Position numbers and translations under genes: made by a program. Below the pieces are notes generated by a model. It was not told the DNA's origin and ran no database searches. It worked only from the letters and a program-made list of their open reading frames with translations. Positions 51,004 to 59,954 of a DNA stretch of 64,000 bases are shown here, piece by piece (position 1 is the stretch's first letter; each line of letters begins with the position of its first letter). The DNA is taken from assembly GCF_965224175.1 (NCBI RefSeq), contig NZ_OZ245041.1, positions 3,348,001 through 3,412,000 of the forward strand, written 5' to 3'. Source of the DNA: Kordia sp965224175 (GTDB lineage: Bacteria; Bacteroidota; Bacteroidia; Flavobacteriales; Flavobacteriaceae).

Positions 51004-51005
51004 TC

Positions 51006-51551
51006 ATGAAAGACGAATTACAAAAATACATACAAGCTAACAAAAGCCAATTCGATGATCATTCCGTAGATGAAGTTGACAAACTTGCATTATGGGGAAA
51101 AATCAGTGAACAATTGTCTGAAACACCTAAAAAAGTAATTCCATTATGGAAAAAAGCATCTTTTAGAGTTGCGGCTGCAGTTATTTTACTTTTTGGATGC
51201 ATGTTTACATACTACACTACCAATCAAGAATATGAAGATTATGATATGGTAAGCGAAGAATTTCTTCAAATAGATACACATTACAAATCGTTGGTAGAAA
51301 ATCAAATCAAACTAGTAAAAAATAGTGCTAATTTATCCAAAGAAGAGCAAGCTGATTTTCTAAATTACATCGATGAACTCGATCAAGAATACATAAAGCT
51401 AAAAAAAGAGCTCAAACAAGGAGTTAACAATCAAATTATCATAGAAGCAATCATAAACAATTATATAAAGAAAATACGAATCATGGAAGATCTTTTGCGT
51501 AGGTCTTATCCTGTTCAAAATACCGTAGACGATGGCGAGCTCATTCTATAA
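51006..51551 (+). CDS. Anti-sigma-like membrane protein
   Basis: 181 residues from ATG 51006. An N-terminal cytoplasmic part of about 50 residues is followed by a single membrane helix (about 56-72, 'FRVAAAVILLFGCMFTYYTT') and a helical, coiled-coil-prone exported part ('LNYIDELDQEYIKLKKELKQ'). No FecR or zinc motif is visible. Position directly after the ECF gene and topology suggest an anti-sigma factor. It overlaps the next gene by 20 bases. Confidence 0.7.
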   Translation: MKDELQKYIQANKSQFDDHSVDEVDKLALWGKISEQLSETPKKVIPLWKKASFRVAAAVILLFGCMFTYYTTNQEYEDYDMVSEEFLQIDTHYKSLVENQIKLVKNSANLSKEEQADFLNYIDELDQEYIKLKKELKQGVNNQIIIEAIINNYIKKIRIMEDLLRRSYPVQNTVDDGELIL

Positions 51552-52605
51552 AACATTCTTCTGTGTAGTGTTTTGTATGCTAGCATATCAACATGCAGTA
51601 TCACAACACAAAAGCACTGAAGAAATCAAAGAAATACATGCGTTTAGCAATGAAAGTAAACTATACTTAGAAAACAAGTATGGTGATATTTTTGTGAGCG
51701 GTTGGGACAAAAATAATATTGAAATTGTTGTAAATATTGAAGCTGAAAGTAAAACTGAAGAAAAAGCTGAAAAACTTCTCAAACGTGTACAAACTTCTAT
51801 TGTGGTTTCTGATAAAGAAGTAAAACTCACGTCTACAATTGCCAAAAAAGAAGGTGGTTTTTTAGGAAGACTTGATCCGTTTAAAAACGAAAAAACGAAA
51901 ATTAACTACACAATATACATGCCCAAAAACGCTACGATAGAAGCGTATAATACCTACGGAAATATCATCATATCGGATTGGAACGGAATGCTAAAGTCAG
52001 AGATAGAACATGGCGAAATACAACTATCAAGCACAATTCGTAATGCAAACCTAACCGTAAAACATGGAAAACTCAACGCTGTAAGAATAGAAGAATCACA
52101 TATTACGGTAAAAGATGCAACAGTTACCATACACAACGGAAACAATCTAAAAATAGATGCTGATGGTTCAGAAATGACGTTAAACAATATGAAAAATTTA
52201 GCGTTATACTCTAACAAAGACAACATTGACATCTTAAAAGTTGATGGAATCACTGGAAACATTAAACATTCAAAAACATTTCTAAAAAATCTTGGCGGAA
52301 AAACAAAACTCGATTTACATTATGGCGAATTGAGAATATTAAAACACATTACAGCTTCCCCAAACATCGATATCAATCAAAAAGAATCAGAAGTATATAT
52401 AAACATTTCGGAAACCAATATTGCTTTCAAAGCAAAACTCGAACAAGGTGTATTGCGTATTCCAAAAACAATGGACAATATAGAAAGTGAAATCATAGAC
52501 CGAAAAGACAAAATAAGACACATTAGCGCAACATATGGCGCAGAAAATGGCGGAACTATAACATGTACAGGTTTTAAAGGCGTCATTATTTTAAAAGAAT
52601 TATAA
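51532..52605 (+). CDS. Secreted DUF4097-like beta-helix protein
   Basis: 357 residues with a signal peptide ending near Ser24-Gln25. The mature part is made of repeated short strands ('LYLENKYGDIFVSGWDKNNIEIVVNIE', 'IEAYNTYGNIIISDWNG', 'KLDLHYGELRIL'), the fold of DUF4097/adhesin-like proteins. It probably sits at the cell envelope as the target or sensor of the sigma system; that is inference. It overlaps the anti-sigma gene by 20 bases. Confidence 0.75.
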   Translation: MASSFYKTFFCVVFCMLAYQHAVSQHKSTEEIKEIHAFSNESKLYLENKYGDIFVSGWDKNNIEIVVNIEAESKTEEKAEKLLKRVQTSIVVSDKEVKLTSTIAKKEGGFLGRLDPFKNEKTKINYTIYMPKNATIEAYNTYGNIIISDWNGMLKSEIEHGEIQLSSTIRNANLTVKHGKLNAVRIEESHITVKDATVTIHNGNNLKIDADGSEMTLNNMKNLALYSNKDNIDILKVDGITGNIKHSKTFLKNLGGKTKLDLHYGELRILKHITASPNIDINQKESEVYINISETNIAFKAKLEQGVLRIPKTMDNIESEIIDRKDKIRHISATYGAENGGTITCTGFKGVIILKEL

Positions 52606-52629
52606 ACAAACTAAGAAACAATTATAAAA

Positions 52630-53301
52630 ATGAAGAAGTTAATAACTGCAGTATTCACACTATTCATTTTCAATTCACTTATTGCACAAACCAATGAAAC
52701 GGAAGACTATGTCGAATTTGACGATCGCAAAAACATAGTGCATGGAATTTATTTAGGAGTTACACCACAATACGGAAGAATTTCTGGTGAAAGTGCAGGT
52801 TTTTTAAACATAAAATTTGCTTATGTAGCCAATAGAAAGGTTGAAATAGGCTTTTCAGGAACTGTTTTTGGTAGTATACAACCCAACAATACGAATGTTT
52901 ACAGAGGTAGTGAAGTATTATTAGCTGGTGGTTATGCAGGCTTGCATTTAGAACCAATTCTTTATGGAAACAGATCCGTAAGTATATCATTTCCCTTAAT
53001 GATTGGAGGTGGATTGGCAACAATTCTAGAGAAAAAAGAAAATGGTGATTTTGACGAATCACCTATAGAAACTGATAGCAGTGATGATGATTCTTTTTTC
53101 ATTGCCGAACCTGGTGTAAACGTACTTTACAACGTTTCTCGCTTTTTACAAATAGAGGCTGGATTTCGATATCGAATCTCAGAATCTTTTCGATTACCAT
53201 TCTATGGAAAAGAGAATATCAGTGGCTTTTCAGTAGGTATTGGATTAAAAATAGGAATCTTCAATATGGGAAGAAAGAAAAAAATAAAAGATAAATTCTA
53301 A
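52630..53301 (+). CDS. Outer-membrane beta-barrel-like protein
   Basis: 223 residues with a signal peptide (MKKLITAVFTLFIFNSLIAQ). The strands 'NIVHGIYLGVTPQYGRIS', 'VNVLYNVSRFLQIEAGFRYRIS' and 'SGFSVGIGLKIGIF' suggest a small barrel. An acidic loop ('DSSDDDSFF') lies near residue 148. It is the last gene of the sigma operon. Family not recognised. Confidence 0.72.
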   Translation: MKKLITAVFTLFIFNSLIAQTNETEDYVEFDDRKNIVHGIYLGVTPQYGRISGESAGFLNIKFAYVANRKVEIGFSGTVFGSIQPNNTNVYRGSEVLLAGGYAGLHLEPILYGNRSVSISFPLMIGGGLATILEKKENGDFDESPIETDSSDDDSFFIAEPGVNVLYNVSRFLQIEAGFRYRISESFRLPFYGKENISGFSVGIGLKIGIFNMGRKKKIKDKF

Positions 53302-53312
53302 AAATTAGGCAC

Positions 53313-53348
53313 AAAAAAACCTCGGCAATATATAGAAATTACCGAGGG
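53313..53348 (-). terminator. Minus-strand terminator-like hairpin in a gene-free gap
   Basis: CCTCGG and CCGAGG pair with AAT/ATT extension. The minus strand has seven T's after it (A-run at 53313-53319), the plus strand none. No minus-strand gene is recognised upstream of it. Confidence 0.5.
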
Positions 53349-53474
53349 AAGAAAAACTAGTAAATAGGTTTTGAGATGTATTTTCTTTTTCCCGAATATT
53401 ATATGACAACTATCGCTAGATAGCCGTTTCTTTTTCATAGCATTCTTTTCCCATCCTAGTTTTAAGTTTTAGTC

Positions 53475-53524
53475 AAAAAAAGGGCAACAAAGACTTTAGC
53501 CTCGATCTCAATAGCTTTGCTGCC
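53475..53524 (-). terminator. Second minus-strand terminator-like hairpin
   Basis: On the minus strand GGCAGCAAAG, 22-base loop, CTTTGTTGCC and then C and seven T's. It is the stronger of the two hairpins in the 438-base gap 53302-53739. There is no coding frame on that strand, so it may end an unannotated small RNA. Confidence 0.45.
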
Positions 53525-53739
53525 ACTTATTTTCAACTAATAAAAAACCGACTTAATTGAACTTAATTAATTTTTATGAACGTATTAGAAATGTTAAATT
53601 TCTAAGTAATTAATATCTTTTCGATGCTTAATTTGTTGATAAAACAGGTAACTTTAAAAATACCCTACCATTTATTTAAAAAAAATTTAAAAATAAATTT
53701 ACGTAGTTTTGAAAATCCAAATCAATGAATTAGGAATCA

Positions 53740-54252
53740 ATGGCCCCAGAGGAAAAATCTGTTTGCGAATCTAAACACTACGAAAGTATATTTAATACAC
53801 ATGCCGAAACACTACGGAATTTTGTGTATTACAAATGCGGAAGTGAACAACAAGCAGAAGACATTGTACAAGAAGCATTCATTAAACTTTGGAAAAACTG
53901 TGCAAAAGTAATTTTTACAAAAGCCAAGTCGTATTTATTTACAGTTGCCAACAACATGTTTCTAAATGAAGTTGCTCACAATAAAGTAGTATTAAAGTAT
54001 AAACAGCAATCACCAAAGCGAGTTTCTCATGAAACGCCCGAATTTGTATTGCGACAAAAAGAGTTTCAAGAAAAACTACAACGTACTATTGCAAAACTAC
54101 CAGAAGGACAACGTGAAGTCTTCTTACTCAATAGAATAGATAAAAAAACCTATGTGGAAATTGCAGAAATTATAGGACTTTCAGTGAAGGCTGTTGAGAA
54201 ACGAATGCACAAAGCATTAGTGACTTTGCGAAAAGAAATTGGAAATGTTTAA
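53740..54252 (+). CDS. FecI-type ECF sigma factor
   Basis: 170 residues. Region 2 reads 'FNTHAETLRNFVYYKCGSEQQAEDIVQEAFIKLWKN' and region 4 'LPEGQREVFLLNRIDKKTYVEIAEIIGLSVKAVEKRMHKAL'. It is the FecI-like subgroup common in Bacteroidota. It is followed by a FecR gene and a TonB receptor gene, so it should be released when the receptor binds its substrate. A -7-like TAGTTTTG (53704-53711) lies 29 bases before the start. Confidence 0.93.
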   Translation: MAPEEKSVCESKHYESIFNTHAETLRNFVYYKCGSEQQAEDIVQEAFIKLWKNCAKVIFTKAKSYLFTVANNMFLNEVAHNKVVLKYKQQSPKRVSHETPEFVLRQKEFQEKLQRTIAKLPEGQREVFLLNRIDKKTYVEIAEIIGLSVKAVEKRMHKALVTLRKEIGNV

Positions 54253-54304
54253 AAAAAAGTAGGGTATTTCATTTGAAAACTGTTTAATAACCGAATCAAA
54301 CGTA

Positions 54305-55228
54305 ATGATGGAAGAAAAATATGATGATACGTTTTTAGCAAGATGGCTTGCTGATGAACTCACAGAGGACGAAAAACTTCGTTTCGAAAACTCTGCTGAG
54401 TATCACGACTATTTGCATATCATAGAAAGTGCAGACCTATTGGAAGCACCTTCTTTCGATAAGCAATCCGTTTTGAATTCGATTCACCAAAAACAACAAG
54501 TTGCTTCACCAAAAACAAGAAGATTACAAACATCGTGGCTATATGCTGCAGCGGCAGTTGTACTCTTATTTGTAGGATTTACATACATATATTTAAATAC
54601 TGACGAAACATTTGAAACAGGTTTTGGAGACCAAATGGCAGTAACATTGCCTGATGGATCAGAAGTAATTTTAAATGCAAAATCAACACTTTCTTTTAAT
54701 GAAAACTCTTGGGATGAGGATAGACTTGTTTCTCTAGATGGAGAAGCGTATTTCAAAGTAAAAAAAGGTGAAAAATTTACAGTATCTACAGAGACAGGAA
54801 CTGTAGAAGTATTAGGAACACAATTTAATGTGCTTTCTGATGATGCTATTTTTGAAGCAAAATGTCATGAAGGAAAAGTAAAAGTGACATCTCAAAATCA
54901 AAAAACGGCAATTTTAACACAAGGAAATGCATTTTCTTCAATAGAAGGAAAAACAGATTCATGGAACTTCAATATCAATCATCCAACATGGCGAGATGGT
55001 GAAAGTAATTTTCGAGAAATGCCTATAAAACATGTTATTGAGGCACTTGAAGACCAATATGGAGTAGAGTTTATTATTGAAGATATAGAAACGGCTCAAC
55101 GCTTTACAGGAACATTTTCTCATAAAAATTTAAAACTTGCACTACGAACAGTTTTTGTTCCTATGGAAATTTCATATACTTTTAAGGACGAAAAGGAAAA
55201 AACAGTTATTCTTAAAAGAGCGAAATAA
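54305..55228 (+). CDS. FecR family anti-sigma factor
   Basis: 307 residues. A cytoplasmic N-terminal 75 residues ('FLARWLADELTEDEKLRFEN' is the sigma-binding helix type), one membrane helix (about 78-95, 'LYAAAAVVLLFVGFTYIYL'), then the FecR domain: 'AVTLPDGSEVILNAKSTL', 'GEAYFKVKKGEKFTVSTETGTVEVLGTQFNV', and a C-terminal STN-like part ('LKLALRTVFVPMEISYTF'). It carries the signal from the receptor to the sigma factor. The start is one of two neighbouring ATGs. Confidence 0.93.
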   Translation: MMEEKYDDTFLARWLADELTEDEKLRFENSAEYHDYLHIIESADLLEAPSFDKQSVLNSIHQKQQVASPKTRRLQTSWLYAAAAVVLLFVGFTYIYLNTDETFETGFGDQMAVTLPDGSEVILNAKSTLSFNENSWDEDRLVSLDGEAYFKVKKGEKFTVSTETGTVEVLGTQFNVLSDDAIFEAKCHEGKVKVTSQNQKTAILTQGNAFSSIEGKTDSWNFNINHPTWRDGESNFREMPIKHVIEALEDQYGVEFIIEDIETAQRFTGTFSHKNLKLALRTVFVPMEISYTFKDEKEKTVILKRAK

Positions 55229-55287
55229 ACACCTTTTTCTTTCGACTAAAGGTATGAATCGCTCAATGGAATTTTACCGTTACGTAT

Positions 55288-57888
55288 ATGAGAAGTGTCT
55301 TAAGTGTTGTCTTATTGTTCATCACACATGCATTGTTAGCCCAAAACAATGTGTCGCTCTCGTTTGAAAAAGAACCACTCAAAGATGCTTTAACAACCAT
55401 AGAAGAAGGTTACGATGTAAAATTTTCATACAAAGCAGAAATTGCTGAAAATAAATACATTACACTTACTTTAAAAGATGCTTCACTCAATACTGTTTTT
55501 CAACGTTTACAAGAACAAGCAAACATTGTATTTGAAAAAGTAAATGAACGCTATTACATTATCCGAAATCAATCTCAAGAAGGAAAAATACGCATTTGCG
55601 GTGTTCTAACAGATGCTAAAAGTCAATTACCTATCATAGAAGCTTCTGTAGTTAATATTACGCAATACAAAGGAACTGTCACCAATACCAATGGTAAATT
55701 TGAACTCTTTCTAGCATTTCCGTCAGATACGATAGAAATTAGCTTCTTAGGTTACAAAACTAAGCGCTTAATAGCAAAAGATCTGCAAAAGAAACCTTGT
55801 GAAAATATTTTATTAGAAGTAGATCAATATGACTTAGGTACTGTATTAATAAGTAACTATCTTACTTCTGGAATCAACAAAAAAACGGATGGCGCACTAT
55901 CATTATCACCTTCCAAGCTAGGAATATTACCAGGATTAACCGAGCCAGATGTTTTACAAAGTATTCAACTATTGCCAGGAATTCAAAGTCCTAACGAAAC
56001 AGCTTCAGGATTATTTATCCGAGGAGGAACACCAGATCAAAATCTGATATTATGGGATGGAATCAAAATGTATCACTCTGGACACTTTTTTGGTTTAATT
56101 TCTGCATTTAATCCATACGTAATAGAAGAAGTATCTGTCTACAAAAGCGGAACAGAAACGCGTTATGGCGATCGTATTTCTGGTGTAATAGACATTCAAA
56201 CAGACACCAAAGTTCCAGAAAAATTATCTGGCGGATTCGGATTCAATATGACACATGGAGATGCATATTTAAAAGTGCCAATCGCTAAAAACTTTGGAGT
56301 AACCGTTTCTGCGCGTAGAGCATTTACAGATGCCTGGGAAACTTTTACATACAATAACTTTTCGGAGCGTGTTTTTCAAAACACGAAGATTACAAAAAGC
56401 TCAGAAATAGTTGAAAACGTATTCTCTGAAACTCAAAATAGATTTTACTTTACAGACTATACCGTAAAACTCATTGGAAAACTCTCAGACAAAGACGAAA
56501 TCATGTTAAGTACATTGCGTACTCGAAATGAACTCGATTTTACATCTGAAATAGAACTCTTTGAAGAAACTTCCAGAGACCAACTCAGTATTCGAAATGC
56601 AGGTTTTAGCGGATTCTGGAAACGACAATGGAATCCTAACTTTTCACATACCTTAGATGCGTATTACTCTCGATTTGATTTTAGTTATTTAGGAAGGTTT
56701 AGAGGCGATATTGTATCGTTGTCTGAAGAAGATCAAAAGCGAAACAAAATTAAAGACATAGGTTTTGCCTATAATACGGTTTGGAAACTCGACGAAAAAC
56801 GTAGCATACAATCTGGATATCAATTCTCTTCCAACGACGTATCTTTTGGGTTTTCAGGTTTCTCTGCCACAGAAGCAGAAATTTCAAGATACAATGCTGA
56901 AGAAGAAAATATAAACAATTCGCATGCTTTATTTACTTCATACAAATACAATAATAAAAACGAACTGATTATCAATGCTGGTTTGCGAATGAACTATTTC
57001 AGCACGACCAAAAGAGCATTTTTTGAACCTCGTTTATATGTAGAAAAAAAATTAAACAATCTTTTTAGTGCTACCTTTTCAGGGGAATTAAAACACCAAG
57101 CAGTAAGTCAAATACTAGAATTCAACACATCAAATTTTGGACTCGAAAATCAAGTGTGGGCAATTGCAAATGGTGAAGAATTTCCAGTATTAAAAAGTAG
57201 ACAAATTTCTGCGGGAGTTTTATTCAATAAAAAAGGCTGGCGTGTAGATTTAGATGGATACTATAAAAACATTACGGGACTTACGTCATTCAATAGAAGT
57301 TTTGGAAACACGAGTGTTTTAGAAACATTCTCAGAAGGGAAAAGCCAAGTATTTGGTGTGGATATTCTTATTGAAAAAAAGATCAATAACTACCAAACTT
57401 GGATGGGATATTCATATACAGACAACAAGTTTGAATTTTCACGTATCAACAACGGACTTACATTTCCTGGGAATTATGACATTCGTCACTACTTCCGTTG
57501 GGCACATTCATACACGATAAACAACTTTAAATTCTCTCTAGGCTGGAATTACCGCACTGGGACACCATATACACCTGTAACGTCTGAAACGCAGGCTAAC
57601 GGCAATTTATTCGTTTTTATAGGAGATACAAACAGTACACGTATTCCCGATTATCATCGTTTGGATTTTTCAGGAACGTACACATTCAACTTTGACAAAA
57701 AACAAAACTGGAAAGGAAAAATAGGTTTCTCGCTACTCAACATTTATGATCGAGACAATCTACTAGAACGTTATTACGAAATCAGACCATTTTTGAATGA
57801 CAATAATGAAGTACAATTTCGCTTAGAAACCGTAGATAAGTTTTCTTTAGGAATGACACCAAATATTGTTTTTAGAGTAGATTTCTAA
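55288..57888 (+). CDS. TonB-dependent receptor with STN and CarboxypepD_reg domains (FecA-like signal transducer)
   Basis: 866 residues. A signal peptide (1-19) is followed by an STN/secretin-like signalling domain (about 25-95, 'SLSFEKEPLKDALTTIEEGYDVKFSYK'), a CarboxypepD_reg-like domain (about 105-185), the plug ('ETASGLFIRGGTPDQNLILWDG', 'YKSGTETRYGDRISGVIDIQT') and the barrel, ending '...NIVFRVDF'. The STN domain explains signalling to FecR. It shares with the 46990 receptor the 'RGG...DQNL' motif and overall layout. No DUF4249 partner follows; the next gene is convergent. The substrate is unknown. Confidence 0.92.
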   Translation: MRSVLSVVLLFITHALLAQNNVSLSFEKEPLKDALTTIEEGYDVKFSYKAEIAENKYITLTLKDASLNTVFQRLQEQANIVFEKVNERYYIIRNQSQEGKIRICGVLTDAKSQLPIIEASVVNITQYKGTVTNTNGKFELFLAFPSDTIEISFLGYKTKRLIAKDLQKKPCENILLEVDQYDLGTVLISNYLTSGINKKTDGALSLSPSKLGILPGLTEPDVLQSIQLLPGIQSPNETASGLFIRGGTPDQNLILWDGIKMYHSGHFFGLISAFNPYVIEEVSVYKSGTETRYGDRISGVIDIQTDTKVPEKLSGGFGFNMTHGDAYLKVPIAKNFGVTVSARRAFTDAWETFTYNNFSERVFQNTKITKSSEIVENVFSETQNRFYFTDYTVKLIGKLSDKDEIMLSTLRTRNELDFTSEIELFEETSRDQLSIRNAGFSGFWKRQWNPNFSHTLDAYYSRFDFSYLGRFRGDIVSLSEEDQKRNKIKDIGFAYNTVWKLDEKRSIQSGYQFSSNDVSFGFSGFSATEAEISRYNAEEENINNSHALFTSYKYNNKNELIINAGLRMNYFSTTKRAFFEPRLYVEKKLNNLFSATFSGELKHQAVSQILEFNTSNFGLENQVWAIANGEEFPVLKSRQISAGVLFNKKGWRVDLDGYYKNITGLTSFNRSFGNTSVLETFSEGKSQVFGVDILIEKKINNYQTWMGYSYTDNKFEFSRINNGLTFPGNYDIRHYFRWAHSYTINNFKFSLGWNYRTGTPYTPVTSETQANGNLFVFIGDTNSTRIPDYHRLDFSGTYTFNFDKKQNWKGKIGFSLLNIYDRDNLLERYYEIRPFLNDNNEVQFRLETVDKFSLGMTPNIVFRVDF

Positions 57889-57898
57889 GCATCTTCCA

Positions 57899-57928
57899 TA
57901 AAAAAAGCGAGCAAAATACCCGCTTTTC
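57899..57928. terminator. Bidirectional terminator
   Basis: AAAAAAGCGAG and CCCGCTTTT form a short stem with an A-run on the left, ending the convergent minus-strand peptide gene and probably the receptor gene. Confidence 0.7.
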
Positions 57929-57949
57929 ATAACATCTATATTCAATAGC

Positions 57950-58165
57950 TTAACTAGCTGAACTTGTCGCTTTTGCAACAGCTCTAGTTGCCCAGCAAGT
58001 AATTACATGCCCATTTCCATAGTCACCACTAATATCATCATCAGAAGTATATACATCATCCATAATAGAAGACGTACATAAATAATTTGCTCCTCCGTTG
58101 ATTGCGTTTTGCTCTCCTTTACTCAAAGCTCTTGCTGAGCTTACATTTAAAATTTTCTTTAACAT
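57950..58165 (-). CDS. Double-glycine leader peptide (bacteriocin-like)
   Basis: 71 residues. The leader MLKKILNVSSARALSKGEQ... ends in 'AINGG' (Gly24-Gly25), typical for export and cleavage by a peptidase-containing ABC transporter. The core of 46 residues has two Cys (30 and 57), is rich in Ser, Asp and Gly, and could form one disulfide. It differs in sequence from the other GG peptide of this window. No transporter or immunity gene is nearby. Likely a secreted bacteriocin or signal peptide; the activity is unknown. Confidence 0.75.
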   Translation of the reverse strand: MLKKILNVSSARALSKGEQNAINGGANYLCTSSIMDDVYTSDDDISGDYGNGHVITCWATRAVAKATSSAS

Positions 58166-58245
58166 AATATAAAATTTTTAAGTTATATCATGTAGTTCTA
58201 AAAACGCAAAAGCGTAACCCAAGAAAAAAGTTAAAAAAAGAAAAA

Positions 58246-59406
58246 CTATAATTTTTGATCTTTTCGGTGAAGTAATCGTGTCAGTTTAATAGACAAATCT
58301 GTCAAGACAATTTTTGAATTTCCGTTTCGCTCTATATGGTAAATAGCGTCTTGTAATTCTTTAGAAATATCTAAAATATTATTTCCGTGTACAAAAGGAG
58401 CAAACTTCTCTAAAAAGAAGCCTTTGGTATGCGGCTCAAAGAAAACTAAATCTGTAGCAGTATAATTTTGTAATAAAGCTTGTCTAAAAAGATCGAGACA
58501 AAAGCCTAAAAACTTCTTCTGTGTTTCACGACCTGTTTTAGCGACTTCTTCACTCCAAGCAATTAAATCTCGAACAGCCGTTTTATTTCCTTTTGCTTTA
58601 AAAGCAGAACGAACCCAAGACACAAACCAAGTTTCAAACATCAAATCTTCCGAATCTTGATGCACCAAATCAACAGCTTTATTATAATTTCCATTAGATT
58701 GATGCGCAATTTTGGTTGCTTCGGTTTCAGAAACATTCAACTTTTCCATCAAAGATTCCTTAATAGCTTGTTCGCCCAAAGGAGGAAAATGTAGAATTTG
58801 ACAACGTGAACGAATTGTATTGATAATCTGCTCTTCGTCTTCGGCAATCAAAATAAAAAGTGTCTTATTTGGTGGTTCTTCAATCAGCTTCAACAATTTA
58901 TTGGCTGCAGCTGTATTCATACGTTCAGCCATCCAAATAATCATCACTTTATAACCACCTTCATATGATTTTAAAGCCAATGCTTTAACAATATCAAGTG
59001 CTTCATCAACTCCAATTTGTCCTTGCTTATTATCAATACCGAGCAACTTATACCAATCAAACAAATTTCCGTATGGTTGTTCCTGTAAAAACTGTCGCCA
59101 TTCTTCCATAAAATGCTTTGATACAGGATGACTTTTCACTTTATGATTTCCAGCAACAGGAAATGCAAAATGTAAATCGGGATGCGAAACATGATTAAAT
59201 TTCAAATTACAAGCATCATTTCCACCTGTATTTTCACCATCAACATTATTACATAACACATATTGTGCATAGGCAACTGCCATAGGAAGTGTTCCACAAC
59301 CTTCTGGACCTACAAAAAGTTGCGCATGCGGAATACGTCCGCGATCGGCACTTAATGTGAGATGTTTTTTAATATGTGTTAAACCTAAAATATCTTGGAA
59401 AAGCAT
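58246..59406 (-). CDS. holB: DNA polymerase III subunit delta'
   Basis: 386 residues. 'FQDILGLTHIKKHL' and 'GRIPHAQLFVGPEGCGTLPMAVAYA' open the clamp-loader AAA+ domain. The Walker A loop (33-42) reads GPEGCGTLPM, without the Lys of active ATPases, as usual for delta'. A 'Cys...Cys' pair (about 52-66) and 'LLKLIEEPPNKTLFILIAE' with 'IRSRCQIL' follow. It is the stator of the clamp loader. It is divergent from a frameshifted small gene and lies 80 bases after the GG-leader gene start. Confidence 0.93.
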   Translation of the reverse strand: MLFQDILGLTHIKKHLTLSADRGRIPHAQLFVGPEGCGTLPMAVAYAQYVLCNNVDGENTGGNDACNLKFNHVSHPDLHFAFPVAGNHKVKSHPVSKHFMEEWRQFLQEQPYGNLFDWYKLLGIDNKQGQIGVDEALDIVKALALKSYEGGYKVMIIWMAERMNTAAANKLLKLIEEPPNKTLFILIAEDEEQIINTIRSRCQILHFPPLGEQAIKESLMEKLNVSETEATKIAHQSNGNYNKAVDLVHQDSEDLMFETWFVSWVRSAFKAKGNKTAVRDLIAWSEEVAKTGRETQKKFLGFCLDLFRQALLQNYTATDLVFFEPHTKGFFLEKFAPFVHGNNILDISKELQDAIYHIERNGNSKIVLTDLSIKLTRLLHRKDQKL

Positions 59407-59529
59407 GTGGCAAATATAGTTGTAACGATTTAATTTTGCACTATGAATTCATTGAGGTTTCCCGTAAAGTGAAAACTCACAATCTAAATTATAAATTTTG
59501 TAAATAGTATCTTAGCTAAAACAAGAAAA

Positions 59530-59877
59530 ATGACATTTCCAGCAATTAACATAGCATTAAAAAAATGGAATATTGAAGACTTAGAAGATTATGCATTTGA
59601 GTTTACACTTTATGATGATTATATACATCACAAAGATGAATCTTATTTTATAGAATATTTTAAAAATGGTCTTTTCTGTGATGCGGAAGGGAAACTCTTT
59701 AAAATGGTTGCTAAGGCAGAAATGACACAAAAATGGAGGAATTGGTTGCAATTTATTCCAGGTGTATGGAAGACAAAAGTTATATTTAAAGATACATATC
59801 AAAAGATAAGTGTGGAGGAATTACGGACGTATTTGCTAGCACGTCTTTCAGAATTAGGAAATGAGAAACTTTTCTAG
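59530..59877 (+). CDS. Small protein of unknown function, apparently shortened by a frameshift
   Basis: 115 residues to a TAG at 59877. Directly after it, in another frame and with no stop, the sequence reads WKQDLQKAKTYKELIDGI to TAA at 59936, a typical C-terminal helix. Adding one T to the T4 run at 59868-59872 joins the frames as '...NEKLFLEWKQDLQKAK...'. The full-length protein would be about 135 residues. It contains an aromatic-rich middle ('EFTLYDDYIHHKDESYF', 'WLQFIPGVWKTKV'). No family is recognised. Whether this is a real mutation, a programmed event or a sequencing error cannot be told. Confidence 0.6.
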   Translation: MTFPAINIALKKWNIEDLEDYAFEFTLYDDYIHHKDESYFIEYFKNGLFCDAEGKLFKMVAKAEMTQKWRNWLQFIPGVWKTKVIFKDTYQKISVEELRTYLLARLSELGNEKLF

Positions 59878-59954
59878 AGTGGAAACAGGATTTACAAAAA
59901 GCGAAAACGTACAAAGAGCTTATTGACGGTATCTAAGAAAACAAGTTTTATAGA

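Noticed and set aside
53298..53438. 46-codon minus-strand frame starting MKKKRLSS in the gap after the sigma operon
   Set aside because: It reads through a terminator hairpin and overlaps the end of the plus-strand barrel gene; no conserved features.
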